Shown: positions 1 through 6,742 of the stretch, in pieces
How positions within the stretch are numbered: position 1 is the first letter of the stretch
How the letters are laid out: the number at the start of each line of letters is the position of its first letter
NCBI GenBank assembly: GCA_944381335.1
Contig: CALWKT010000060.1
Location: forward strand, 1 to 17,827
Length of the DNA stretch: 17,827 nucleotides
From: an uncultured Christensenellaceae bacterium
GTDB lineage: Bacteria > Bacillota_A > Clostridia > Christensenellales > UBA3700
Reading direction: 5' to 3'
Program-made: the position numbers and the translations under genes
The notes under the pieces: generated by a model
The model's input: only the letters and a program-made list of their open reading frames with translations
Told to the model about the DNA's origin: nothing
The model's database searches: none

Positions 1-748
1 TGTGCTCCTTAGCGCTGGAGGAAGGACCTTCGGTGTCGCAGTGCTGAGTGATGACGTCGCAGTTGTAGTCTTCGATCAGAGTGTCCGCAAAGCCTTTTTC
101 GTTGGTCGGATCGTACCAGCTGTTCAGGATCATTACGTGAACTTTCGCTTCGGGATTGACAGCCTGTACGCCGAGGGCGAACGCATTGACGCCGCTGGTG
201 CACTCTGCGGTGTCGGTACCTCTTGCGGAAACGTAACCGATGTTGTTGGTCTTGGTGGTGAGACCCGCAACGAGACCGGCGAGATATCTGACCTGATAGA
301 TCCTGCCGAAGTAGTTGTTCATGTTGTTGTTCTGACCTTCGCCATAGGTGTCGAGGTAGCCTGTGCCGTGAGAGAAGATGATCTCGGGGTACAGCTTAGC
401 GTAAGCCTGCATCTCTTCCATATAGCCGAAGGAAGTGCCGATGATCATGTTGCAGCCTTCAGCGATAAGCTCTTCGATTGCCGCATTGATCTGGTCGGTC
501 TGGTCGTCGGGCAGAGAGTCTTTGATGACGATCTGAGAATCCTTGAGTCCGAGCGCCTTCTGAGCCGCAATGATACCCTGCTGATGAGCGTAGGTATAGC
601 CTGAGGTGGACGAAACGGGATTGATGTGCAGAACGCCCACTTTGAACTCGCTTTCGGTGTCGGTACAACCGGTGAAAGCGGCGAGAGTTCCGAGGCTCGC
701 TACGATCATTACGAAGACGAGCAGAAGAACGGTGATTTTTTTCTTCAT
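1..748 (-). CDS. BMP/Med-family (PnrA-like) substrate-binding lipoprotein, 3' end cut by window edge
   Basis: Extracellular lipid-anchored binding protein of the BMP/Med/PnrA family, which usually delivers nucleosides to an ABC importer. Reading the minus strand from ATG at 748 gives an uninterrupted frame of about 249 residues running off the window at base 1. The N-terminus is a lipoprotein signal: KKK, a hydrophobic stretch, then AAFTGC with the lipidated Cys at residue 28. Family hallmarks follow: the mature part begins KVGVLHINP, there is a YFGRIYQVRYLAGLVAG segment, and near the edge NSWYDPTNEKGFADTLI then VITQHCDTEG, matching the W-x-DP-x-KE / VI-x-QH-x-D pattern of the family. GGAGG lies 9 nt upstream of the ATG (758-762). 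It sits directly downstream of xpt on the same strand, which fits purine nucleoside uptake. The ABC ATPase and permease genes, if present, would lie beyond the window. Family call is firm; substrate is inferred. Confidence 0.9.
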   Translation of the reverse strand, partial: MKKKITVLLLVFVMIVASLGTLAAFTGCTDTESEFKVGVLHINPVSSTSGYTYAHQQGIIAAQKALGLKDSQIVIKDSLPDDQTDQINAAIEELIAEGCNMIIGTSFGYMEEMQAYAKLYPEIIFSHGTGYLDTYGEGQNNNMNNYFGRIYQVRYLAGLVAGLTTKTNNIGYVSARGTDTAECTSGVNAFALGVQAVNPEAKVHVMILNSWYDPTNEKGFADTLIEDYNCDVITQHCDTEGPSSSAKEH

Positions 749-769
749 TGTTTAAACCTCCATATTTTT

Positions 770-785
770 GTTATCTTGAGATAAC
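770..785. promoter_or_regulatory. Inverted repeat in the leader of the BMP lipoprotein gene
   Basis: GTTATC-ttga-GATAAC is a perfect 6-bp dyad with a 4-nt centre, 22 nt upstream of the lipoprotein start codon and just after the xpt terminator. It could be an operator or a small RNA hairpin. I could not find a convincing separate promoter between 749 and 797, so how the lipoprotein gene is transcribed is unclear. Confidence 0.35.
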
Positions 786-797
786 GGATTCCGAAAT

Positions 798-827
798 AAA
801 AAAGCGCGCGGAAACTCAGTCGCGCGC
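798..827 (-). terminator. Intrinsic terminator of xpt, overlapping its stop codon
   Basis: On the minus strand GCGCGCG (821-827) pairs with CGCGCGC (804-810) around a 10-nt loop, followed by six T (798-803). The xpt stop codon TGA (816-818) lies inside the loop, so the last codons of xpt make the ascending arm of the stem. A translating ribosome at the stop would cover this arm, so termination might be leaky toward the downstream lipoprotein gene; that is inference. Confidence 0.7.
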
Positions 828-1391
828 GAACACGATCTTGCCGTCGTCCATACTCTCGACGACTGCGAGACTCTCTATACGCACTCCCTGGGCGCGCAGC
901 GTGTTGCCGCCCGGCTGGAAGCGTTTTTCGATCGCGATAGCGGCGCCCGCGAGGGTCGCGCCCGCTTGCTTCACCAGGTCTATCAGACCGGTCAGAGCCG
1001 CGCCGTTGGAAAGAAAATCGTCAATGATCAGCACCACGTCGCCGGATTTCAGGTAATCCTTGCTGACGAGCACTTCGTAGTCTCTGTTGTGAGTGTAGGA
1101 GTGGACCGTGGTCTTGTAAACCGTCTTGGAAATGTTGGAAGTCGCGCTTTTTTTCGCGAACACCATGGGCACGTTGAAAAATTGCGCGCAGATCGCGGCG
1201 ATGGCGATGCCGGACGCTTCGATCGTCAGGATCTTGGTAACGCCTGCGTCTTTATAGAGACGGAAAACTTCTTCGCCGATGGCGCGCAGAATGACGGGGT
1301 CGATCTGATGGTTGAGAAAACCGTCGACTTTGAGAATGTTGCCGGGGTAAACGGTGCCGCGGGTTCTGATCGCTTCTTCAAGTAATTGCAT
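816..1391 (-). CDS. xpt: Xanthine phosphoribosyltransferase
   Basis: Converts xanthine plus PRPP to XMP in purine salvage; cytosolic, type I PRTase fold. The 191-residue product matches the family along its whole length and usual size: ILKVDGFLNHQIDP near the N-terminus, TIEASGIA as the base/phosphate region, the PRPP-binding loop VVLIIDDFLSNG at about residues 119-130, and IEKRFQPGG near the C-terminus. The ATG at 1391 is preferred over an in-frame GTG at 1397, because GAGGAC (1398-1403) gives a proper 7-nt spacer to the ATG but directly abuts the GTG. It has its own promoter with a leader of only about 22 nt, so there is no room for a purine riboswitch, which many Bacillota xpt genes carry. 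A nucleoside-binding lipoprotein lies downstream. Confidence 0.95.
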   Translation of the reverse strand: MQLLEEAIRTRGTVYPGNILKVDGFLNHQIDPVILRAIGEEVFRLYKDAGVTKILTIEASGIAIAAICAQFFNVPMVFAKKSATSNISKTVYKTTVHSYTHNRDYEVLVSKDYLKSGDVVLIIDDFLSNGAALTGLIDLVKQAGATLAGAAIAIEKRFQPGGNTLRAQGVRIESLAVVESMDDGKIVFARD

Positions 1392-1419
1392 AAACACGTC
1401 CTCAAAAGAATATATTACT

Positions 1420-1449
1420 ATTTTAAAGCACGCGCATAAACTAAGTCAA
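1420..1449 (-). promoter_or_regulatory. Sigma-A type promoter of xpt
   Basis: Minus strand: -35 TTGACT (1444-1449), 18-nt spacer, -10 TAAAAT (1420-1425). The predicted start of transcription near 1413 leaves a 5' leader of about 22 nt carrying the GAGGAC ribosome-binding site. Confidence 0.65.
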
Positions 1450-1497
1450 TGTATTTGTCGGAATTTGAGGAAATTTAACAAAAAAATTGAGCGGGAT

Positions 1498-2853
1498 TCA
1501 ACGGTTTATCCTGAGTCCTTTCGGGAGACGGTTCTTGAGCACGCCGCCGCTTGCCTTTCCCCAACCGAGCGGCAGAGACCCGACCGTGACCAGCGTCCAG
1601 CCTTCGAGGTCGCAGGGCAGGGTCTCGCCCATGAGGTATGAGGTGACTTCGCGGCTACCTTCGCTGAGCGCAAGCACGTTCACCGCCGTTTCCGGTCTGA
1701 GCGCGAGCGCGAGCGAGTGAGAAGGTTCAAAACGGTCTTTTATCAGTTGCCCCAGCTGTATTCCGGCGCGGAGCACCTTAAGCCCGGAAAGATCGGGACA
1801 CGTTTCTGGCGCGCAGTAGCCGTAGTCCCCGAAGAACAGATCGGCTTTGAAATCCGCTTTCAGATATTTGTCGCGGAATTTGCCGAAAGCCCTTTCGAAA
1901 GCCTGATTTTTCGTGCGTTTCAGTTGCTTTACGAAGCCGTCTTCGCCGTCCGTCTTTACAAAACGCGCGCAGAAATGACCTTCGCCTCTTTCAAGATGAG
2001 GCATGATTCTCACCGTGCCGTCCAAAATCTCCTTGCCGGCTTTTACGCCGTGCAGAACAGGTCTGATCACGTCTGTTTTTATAGGAGACAGTTTAATATT
2101 GTCGTACGCGTCAAGCACGCGCGCGACAGTCTCTTCGTTTTCCGCGGCGTTGAAAGTGCAGGTGCTGTAGACCAGGATGCCGCCTTTTTTCAACATTCCG
2201 AACGCGCACGACAGGATCTCCGCCTGCCTTGCCGCGCATGACGAAGGAGAGGAGTCCGTCCACTCCGAGGCGGCTTCCGGATGCTTCCTGAACATGCCTT
2301 CGCCCGAGCAGGCCGCGTCTACCAGGATCTTGTCGAAATATCCCGGGAAACGTTTCGCCAGGTTGCGGGGATCTTCGCAGAGCACGACGGCGTTTTTTAC
2401 GCCGCATCTCTCGATGTTCTGTGAAAGTACGCTTGCGCGTGAAGGTACGATTTCGTTGGAGACGAGAAGCCCGGTTCCGTCTAGAAGGGCGGCGATATGA
2501 GTTGATTTTCCGCCAGGCGCGGCGCACAGATCGAGCACTTTGTCGCCCCGTCCTATCCCTAGCGCCGTCACGGGAAAAGTCGCGCTGGCTTCCTGGATGT
2601 AATATGCTCCGGCAAGGTGCGCCGCGGTCTTCCCGGCGGCAAAAGAAGAAGGGTAATAATATGCGTCTTTGCACCATTTCACCGGAGTGAAATCAACGTC
2701 CGGGAACAGCGCTTTTACGTCGCTTGTCTTCAGAGTGTTGACTCTCAGGGAACATACGGGATCTTCTGCGTAAGAAGCGGAAAACTCTTCGGCATCATCG
2801 CCGAGGAGCACACGCATCTGATTCTTGAATTCTTCTTTCTGATGTTGAATCAT
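1498..2853 (-). CDS. rsmF: RsmF-type rRNA (cytosine-C5) methyltransferase, NOL1/NOP2/Sun family
   Basis: SAM-dependent m5C methyltransferase acting on 16S rRNA; cytosolic. The 451-residue product has the N-terminal RsmF-type region, SAM motif VLDLCAAPGGKS (about 107-117), motif IV around DAACSGEGMFRK with Cys182, and motif VI VYSTCTFNAAENE with the nucleophile Cys232. The C-terminal third (GLKVLRAGIQLGQL ... LPLGWGKASGGVLKNRLPKGLR) is the RNA-binding/PUA-like module of RsmF/YebU-type proteins. I start at ATG 2853 (MIQHQKEEF); the longer frame to 2961 would run back into the PHP gene. The ribosome-binding site is weak (AGGA about 14 nt upstream). Odd points: the Pro before the motif IV Cys, nearly invariant as DAPCSG, is Ala here, and the usual YIQEPS reads YIQEAS. 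Family certain; exact target cytosine unknown. Confidence 0.9.
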   Translation of the reverse strand: MIQHQKEEFKNQMRVLLGDDAEEFSASYAEDPVCSLRVNTLKTSDVKALFPDVDFTPVKWCKDAYYYPSSFAAGKTAAHLAGAYYIQEASATFPVTALGIGRGDKVLDLCAAPGGKSTHIAALLDGTGLLVSNEIVPSRASVLSQNIERCGVKNAVVLCEDPRNLAKRFPGYFDKILVDAACSGEGMFRKHPEAASEWTDSSPSSCAARQAEILSCAFGMLKKGGILVYSTCTFNAAENEETVARVLDAYDNIKLSPIKTDVIRPVLHGVKAGKEILDGTVRIMPHLERGEGHFCARFVKTDGEDGFVKQLKRTKNQAFERAFGKFRDKYLKADFKADLFFGDYGYCAPETCPDLSGLKVLRAGIQLGQLIKDRFEPSHSLALALRPETAVNVLALSEGSREVTSYLMGETLPCDLEGWTLVTVGSLPLGWGKASGGVLKNRLPKGLRINR

Positions 2854-2861
2854 AATCGACA

Positions 2862-2894
2862 AAATTTTCCTGCCCGTGTAGATTAAACGCTTTT
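2862..2894 (+). repeat. 33-bp dispersed repeat, copy 1
   Basis: Aligns without gaps to 16142-16174 with 29 of 33 positions identical; differences are at 2870, 2872, 2884 and 2891. The shared core is CCCGTGTAGAT then AAACGC. It fills the gap between the PHP stop codon (2895-2897, minus strand) and the rsmF leader. Confidence 0.6.
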
Positions 2895-3713
2895 TCAGCT
2901 GCCGAGTTTCACCGCGCTCGGCTTGTGACCGGAGTATACGAACGCGTACCTGAAACCGCACGAAAGCACCGCCGCTTCAGCTTCTTCGAAGTCTGCGCAA
3001 AGCCTTGACGGTTCGTGAGCGTCGGAGCCGAAAGTGATCAGTTCTCCGCCGAGTTGTTTATACCTTTTGAGTATCGTCGTATCGTGAAAGAGGTCGCATT
3101 TAGTGCCTTTTGAAGCTGTGTTTATCTCAAGAGATTTTCCCTTGTTTATCACCGCTTTGAGTATCGCGTCGATAAGATCGGGGAAATCGCTGTAATACAG
3201 CTTTTTTTCAGGATAGGTAGAGCAGCGCGCAATATATCCGAGGTGTCCGATCGCGTCGTATGCGTAGGGCGCGTCAACGCTTGCGAGCACGGCTTCAAGA
3301 TAGGCGCCGTACGCCTCTGCTTTTGTGCGGGAGTCGAAATACTCTCTGAAATAGACGTCGATCCCTTCGACGATGTGCACGGAGTTTATCACATAGTCCG
3401 TCGGATACGAGTTCTGCACGTCCAGATACAATGCGTCCGCTTCGGGCGCATAACCGTATTCGAGAGAATCCGCGATGTAAATTTCACCCGCATATTTTTG
3501 CTTGAGCGCGGTCATTTCCGCCTTACGGGAGACGAGATCTATCTGTCTTACCCACTCGAATCCGGGCAGGGCAACGCAATCCTTGTCGCAGTGGTCTGTG
3601 ATCGCGAGGTATTTCAGTCCTTTTGAAATAGCGGCTTTTACCAGTTCTTCGAGTTCGGGTATCCCATCGTGCGAGTAATCCGAATGTGTGTGAGTGTCAA
3701 ATAAATATTCCAT
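2895..3713 (-). CDS. PHP-domain phosphoesterase, histidinol-phosphatase (HisJ/HisK) family
   Basis: Metal-dependent phosphoesterase of the PHP superfamily; the nearest well-known role is hydrolysis of histidinol phosphate in histidine synthesis. At 272 residues it has the expected length. Metal ligands can be followed in order: DTHTHSDYSHDG (residues 6-17), AITDHCD, SLEYG in place of the usual E-containing strand, INSVH, GHLGY, LEINTAS and ITFGSDAHEPSR at the C-terminal end. Because the first metal motif begins at residue 6, the ATG at 3713 is secure. There is no Shine-Dalgarno; the -10 box of a strong promoter ends 7 nt before the ATG, so the mRNA is probably leaderless. No other his genes are in the window, so another phosphorylated substrate is possible. 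Confidence 0.88.
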   Translation of the reverse strand: MEYLFDTHTHSDYSHDGIPELEELVKAAISKGLKYLAITDHCDKDCVALPGFEWVRQIDLVSRKAEMTALKQKYAGEIYIADSLEYGYAPEADALYLDVQNSYPTDYVINSVHIVEGIDVYFREYFDSRTKAEAYGAYLEAVLASVDAPYAYDAIGHLGYIARCSTYPEKKLYYSDFPDLIDAILKAVINKGKSLEINTASKGTKCDLFHDTTILKRYKQLGGELITFGSDAHEPSRLCADFEEAEAAVLSCGFRYAFVYSGHKPSAVKLGS

Positions 3714-3720
3714 AAGTCAA

Positions 3721-3749
3721 AGTATAAAGCCAACGCGAAAAAAAGTCAA
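3721..3749 (-). promoter_or_regulatory. Promoter of the PHP gene, predicted leaderless
   Basis: Minus strand -35 TTGACT (3744-3749), 17-nt spacer, -10 TATACT (3721-3726). Only 7 nt (3714-3720) separate the -10 box from the ATG, placing the predicted +1 at or next to the start codon. Confidence 0.75.
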
Positions 3750-3772
3750 TTACACCGCGCAAATACGCGCGC

Positions 3773-3802
3773 TTGACAGTATGCTTCAAGAGGTGTTATC
3801 AT
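3773..3802 (+). promoter_or_regulatory. Promoter of ung
   Basis: Plus strand -35 TTGACA (3773-3778), 18-nt spacer, -10 TATCAT (3797-3802). Divergent from the PHP promoter; the -35 boxes are about 23 nt apart. Confidence 0.65.
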
Positions 3803-3822
3803 TTTGAAAACGGGAGGCGAGT

Positions 3823-4521
3823 ATGTCCGATCTGAAAAACAGCTGGGATAAATTACTTGAGCCGCAGTGGCAAAGCGATTATATGGGTCAGCTTCGCGAT
3901 TTTCTGCGCGCTCAGTACAGAAGTTATACCGTGTATCCGCCCAAGAGCAAGATGCTTGCGGCGTTTGAGAACACGGCGTACGAGGACGTCAAGGTGGTCA
4001 TTCTCGGGCAGGATCCCTATCACGGCGCCGGTCAGGCGAACGGCTTGTGTTTTTCTGTCGGCGAAGGGGTAAAATGTCCGCCGTCGCTGGTCAACATCTA
4101 CAAGGCGCTTGAATACGATCTGGGGATAAAGCCCACTGAGAACGGCGATCTCCGCGGCTGGGCGAAGCAGGGCGTACTTTTGCTCAACAGCGTGCTTACC
4201 GTGCGCGCCGGTGAAGCGCAGAGCCACGCCGGAAAGGGGTGGGAACGCTTTACGGACGAGGTGATAGAACTTCTGGACGCGTCTCCGTCTCCAATGGTGT
4301 TCATGCTGTGGGGCGGTTACGCGAAGGCGAAAGGGAAGCTGGTTAAAAATCCTCAGCATCTGGTGCTGACCAGCGTGCATCCCAGTCCGCTTTCTTTCTA
4401 CCAGGGTTTCCTGCAATGCAGGCATTTTTCAAAAGCCAACGATTTCCTCATATCCAAAGGCGTGGAGCCGATAGACTGGAGCAAACGTTCGCTCGCGGAG
4501 TACGAAGGAAGGGAAGACTGA
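3823..4521 (+). CDS. ung: Uracil-DNA glycosylase, family 1
   Basis: Removes uracil from DNA to start base-excision repair; cytosolic. The 232-residue product carries all family 1 motifs: water-activating loop VVILGQDPYHG with Asp64, the uracil pocket NGLCFSV, LLLNSVLTVRAG, the DNA-contacting SHAGKGWERFTD, beta strand VFMLWGGYAK, and the Leu-intercalation loop VHPSPLSFYQGF with the catalytic His. Length is typical. The start is set by GGGAGG (3812-3817) five nt before the ATG and by the usual short N-terminus. Monocistronic, with its own promoter. Confidence 0.97.
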   Translation: MSDLKNSWDKLLEPQWQSDYMGQLRDFLRAQYRSYTVYPPKSKMLAAFENTAYEDVKVVILGQDPYHGAGQANGLCFSVGEGVKCPPSLVNIYKALEYDLGIKPTENGDLRGWAKQGVLLLNSVLTVRAGEAQSHAGKGWERFTDEVIELLDASPSPMVFMLWGGYAKAKGKLVKNPQHLVLTSVHPSPLSFYQGFLQCRHFSKANDFLISKGVEPIDWSKRSLAEYEGRED

Positions 4522-4566
4522 CCGGAAAACGGAAATTTTCCGCAGCTTTCTGGCGTACGGGGCGGC

Positions 4567-4869
4567 TTACAAAGGCAAAGAGTAACACGGCGGCGGAGCC
4601 AAATAATCGCTTCCGCCGTTTCCGGTTGTCTGCTCTGGGCAGGAGGCGGGCTTTGCGGCGGTTTCGTTCGAGGTCGGATCTGCGTCTGTGTCCGCGCGGA
4701 GGGCGGCAAGGATTTGTTGTCTGTCCGGTTTTGCGTGCTCAGCACGTTTTTCCGGGTTTCCGGAAGGGCGGCTTGTCGCCGCAAGCACGAGCGATCTTAT
4801 CAGTTCTTCCTGCGCGTCGGGCGCTTTTTCCTGTTCAAGGAACCCGTTGCGGAACGCGAATTTTTTCAA
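4567..4869 (-). CDS. Small hypothetical protein with TTG start
   Basis: Not recognised. The frame begins at TTG 4869 (KKFAFRNGFLEQEK...) with an excellent AGGAGG site (4879-4884) 9 nt upstream, giving 100 residues; a longer ATG start at 4902 would ignore this site. The N-terminal half is charged and helical (QEELIRSLVLAATS, QQILAALRAD), and the C-terminal half is Pro/Thr/Asn-rich low complexity with no signal peptide or membrane segment. It is convergent with ung, 45 nt away, and otherwise fills the gap before the lipoprotein gene. The strong ribosome-binding site is the main reason to believe it; no family supports it. Confidence 0.45.
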   Translation of the reverse strand: MKKFAFRNGFLEQEKAPDAQEELIRSLVLAATSRPSGNPEKRAEHAKPDRQQILAALRADTDADPTSNETAAKPASCPEQTTGNGGSDYLAPPPCYSLPL

Positions 4870-4883
4870 TATAGTTTTCCTCC

Positions 4884-4899
4884 TTGACAAAATTGTCGG
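4884..4899. promoter_or_regulatory. Short dyad next to the TTG-start ORF
   Basis: GACAA-aa-TTGTC (4887-4898) is a perfect 5-bp inverted repeat immediately upstream of the AGGAGG site of the small minus-strand ORF. It could be an operator or a chance dyad in AT-rich sequence. Confidence 0.25.
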
Positions 4900-4907
4900 C
4901 AAAATAA

Positions 4908-4936
4908 TTGCATATTGTTTTTTTATATACTATAAT
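4908..4936 (+). promoter_or_regulatory. Promoter of the 5033 lipoprotein gene
   Basis: Plus strand -35 TTGCAT (4908-4913), 17-nt spacer, consensus -10 TATAAT (4931-4936). Predicted start near 4943, giving a leader of about 90 nt in which I see no clear structured element. Confidence 0.6.
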
Positions 4937-5032
4937 AAATTATGCGCGTACGGTTTTATATAGGTCCTTTTCTGTTGAAAAAGACGTTTAACCGGAGCCA
5001 CAGACAGTCAATAATCAAAACAGGAGTTAGAT

Positions 5033-6526
5033 ATGACAAAGACGAAAAAGATAGCTTTGATCCTTGCGGTCGTTCTCGTAGTCGGCGCGGTATTCGCAGG
5101 TTGCCAGAGCTATAAATGGGGACCCGTCGGCACTACCGACGGAAACGCTGACGTCGTGAACAACGGTTCGCTCGCCGTGCAGCAGGGCAAGTATCTGTAC
5201 TATATCAACGGTATGGACAGCACTTCCAATATCACCGAACCCAAGGACAACTATTTCGGAGAGGCTTCCGTCAAGGGAAGCGTTATGAAGAGCGAGGTCG
5301 CTGAAGACGGCACGCTCAAAAACACTGCGGTCGTCGTACCCAAGATGTTCTACACCGGATATACCGGCGGCGGCATCTATATCTTCGGCGACTGGATATA
5401 TTACGTGACCCCGACGACCAAGACGGACAACAGCGGCGTGGTCCAGGTCGATTACCTCGAGTATTACCGCACGAAGACGGACGGCACCGAGACTCAGCAG
5501 ATCACGATGGTCGAAGGTTCGAGCGTTGAGTACGTTTTCACCGACGACGCGCTTCTCTATTACACGTCTTCCACTCTCTACAAGGTGGGTTACACCGCAG
5601 ACAAGGTTGACAAGGACGCGACCGTGATCGCCGAAAACGTCACCGACGTGCTTTTCAACCACGCTTCCACTTACAAGAAAGGTCAGTCAAGCATTGCGGA
5701 TTACGTGTATTACACTCAGAGCTATGACAGCGACACTTTGCTCAGCGGCAACAAGGTTTACGCGACAGACGGCGGCGAGCCGGTGCTCCTTGCTGACAGC
5801 AAGACTTACGGAACGGACGGCAACGACGCAAGCAAGGATAAGCAGTACACTTACTCGCTCATCAAGGCGGCGAACGAAAGCGACGGCGTAGTGGTCTACT
5901 ACACGAAGTCCACTTCAGTCAGCACCAATCCCTCCACTTCTGAAGGAACGTTTGCGATCAGGTTCACGGGCGAAAAACCTGCGTTCAAAACTTCCGAAGA
6001 AGTCAAGGTCGCCAATGACGCGCTGAGTTCGATCACGCATATCGGTCTCTCCAACGGCGTGCTCGTCGCGTCTTCGGCAACTTCGTATATCTACACGCTT
6101 GACAGCGAGGGTATCCAGAAGAAGGAGACCGTTACGTTCAGCGCCACTCCGACCGTACTCAAAGCGGACGTCACCGAAAACAGCGTGACCCTCTACTACG
6201 TCATTTCCAACAAGCTGATGAAGAGAGAGATCGTCGGCGAGAACAAGATCGAGATCAACATGAGCGCGGCTGACATTTACACCACGTGGCTGGCTCCGAC
6301 GTTTGTGGGAGATCTGCTTTTCTACATCGACAACACCTACAATTACACCAAGGTGATGGATCTCGGAGATTTCGTTTTTGAAAACAACGACGTAAAACTG
6401 CTTGAGGGCAAGTTTGCGGCGGGTTATGAGGATTCAGACAAGACCGAGGACGGCACAATCCCCAAATTCATGACGGATACCGACAAAGAGACCTATATCA
6501 CCAACAATCCCAAAGAGGAAGAATAA
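5033..6526 (+). CDS. Large lipoprotein with repeated YY/WIYY strands, function unknown
   Basis: Exported, lipid-anchored protein of 497 residues. The N-terminus is a lipoprotein signal: KTKKIA, a hydrophobic core, and the lipobox VFAGC with Cys24. The mature protein is rich in Ser, Thr, Asp and Tyr and has recurring beta-strand pieces such as GKYLYYING, DWIYYVTP, DALLYYTSSTLYKVG, VVVYYTK, VTLYYVISNKLMKRE and DLLFYIDNTYNY. This spacing resembles beta-propeller blades, as in DUF5050-like extracellular proteins, but I cannot assign a family. AGGAG (5022-5026) lies 6 nt before the ATG. The gene has its own promoter and a strong terminator, so it is probably monocistronic. It may bind or sense something at the cell surface; this is speculative. 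The C-terminal tail is acidic (TDKETYITNNPKEEE). Confidence 0.85.
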   Translation: MTKTKKIALILAVVLVVGAVFAGCQSYKWGPVGTTDGNADVVNNGSLAVQQGKYLYYINGMDSTSNITEPKDNYFGEASVKGSVMKSEVAEDGTLKNTAVVVPKMFYTGYTGGGIYIFGDWIYYVTPTTKTDNSGVVQVDYLEYYRTKTDGTETQQITMVEGSSVEYVFTDDALLYYTSSTLYKVGYTADKVDKDATVIAENVTDVLFNHASTYKKGQSSIADYVYYTQSYDSDTLLSGNKVYATDGGEPVLLADSKTYGTDGNDASKDKQYTYSLIKAANESDGVVVYYTKSTSVSTNPSTSEGTFAIRFTGEKPAFKTSEEVKVANDALSSITHIGLSNGVLVASSATSYIYTLDSEGIQKKETVTFSATPTVLKADVTENSVTLYYVISNKLMKREIVGENKIEINMSAADIYTTWLAPTFVGDLLFYIDNTYNYTKVMDLGDFVFENNDVKLLEGKFAAGYEDSDKTEDGTIPKFMTDTDKETYITNNPKEEE

Positions 6527-6550
6527 AGGTCTGATCAGAAAGAACCACGA

Positions 6551-6592
6551 CCTCCGGCAACTTGACCCAAGCGGGCTCGCCGGAGGTTTTTC
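6551..6592 (+). terminator. Intrinsic terminator after the 5033 lipoprotein gene
   Basis: CCTCCGGC (6551-6558) pairs with GCCGGAGG (6579-6586), loop of 20 nt, followed by TTTTTC. It lies 25 nt after the stop codon. Confidence 0.85.
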
Positions 6593-6727
6593 TTTGCCTT
6601 CACCGTTGCGCCGGCGTTCTTGTCCTGTGAAAGAAAGGCTGAAGGTCGGGCGTGCCGAGGGGATAAGCGCTATACCGGAAAACAATTGTCACCTTGTCGG
6701 ACGGGACTGGTTTTTCTTGTTTTGATC

Positions 6728-6736
6728 TGATATAAT
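6728..6736 (+). promoter_or_regulatory. Extended -10 promoter, predicted leaderless start of the DUF5131 gene
   Basis: TGATATAAT is a perfect extended -10 (TG-n-TATAAT). No good -35 is present at 17 nt. Only 6 nt separate the -10 from the ATG at 6743, so the first transcribed base should be the A of the start codon. Confidence 0.65.
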
Positions 6737-6742
6737 AAAGGC

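Noticed and set aside
1..604. 200-residue plus-strand open frame
   Set aside because: Antisense shadow of the BMP-family lipoprotein gene, whose signal peptide, lipobox and family motifs are on the minus strand.
1392..1497. Purine riboswitch upstream of xpt
   Set aside because: The promoter at 1420-1449 leaves a leader of only about 22 nt, and the conserved purine-aptamer core is not present.
4522..4550. Possible terminator after ung (CGGAAAA/TTTTCCG)
   Set aside because: The stem is AT-rich and short, without a following T-run; not convincing as an intrinsic terminator.
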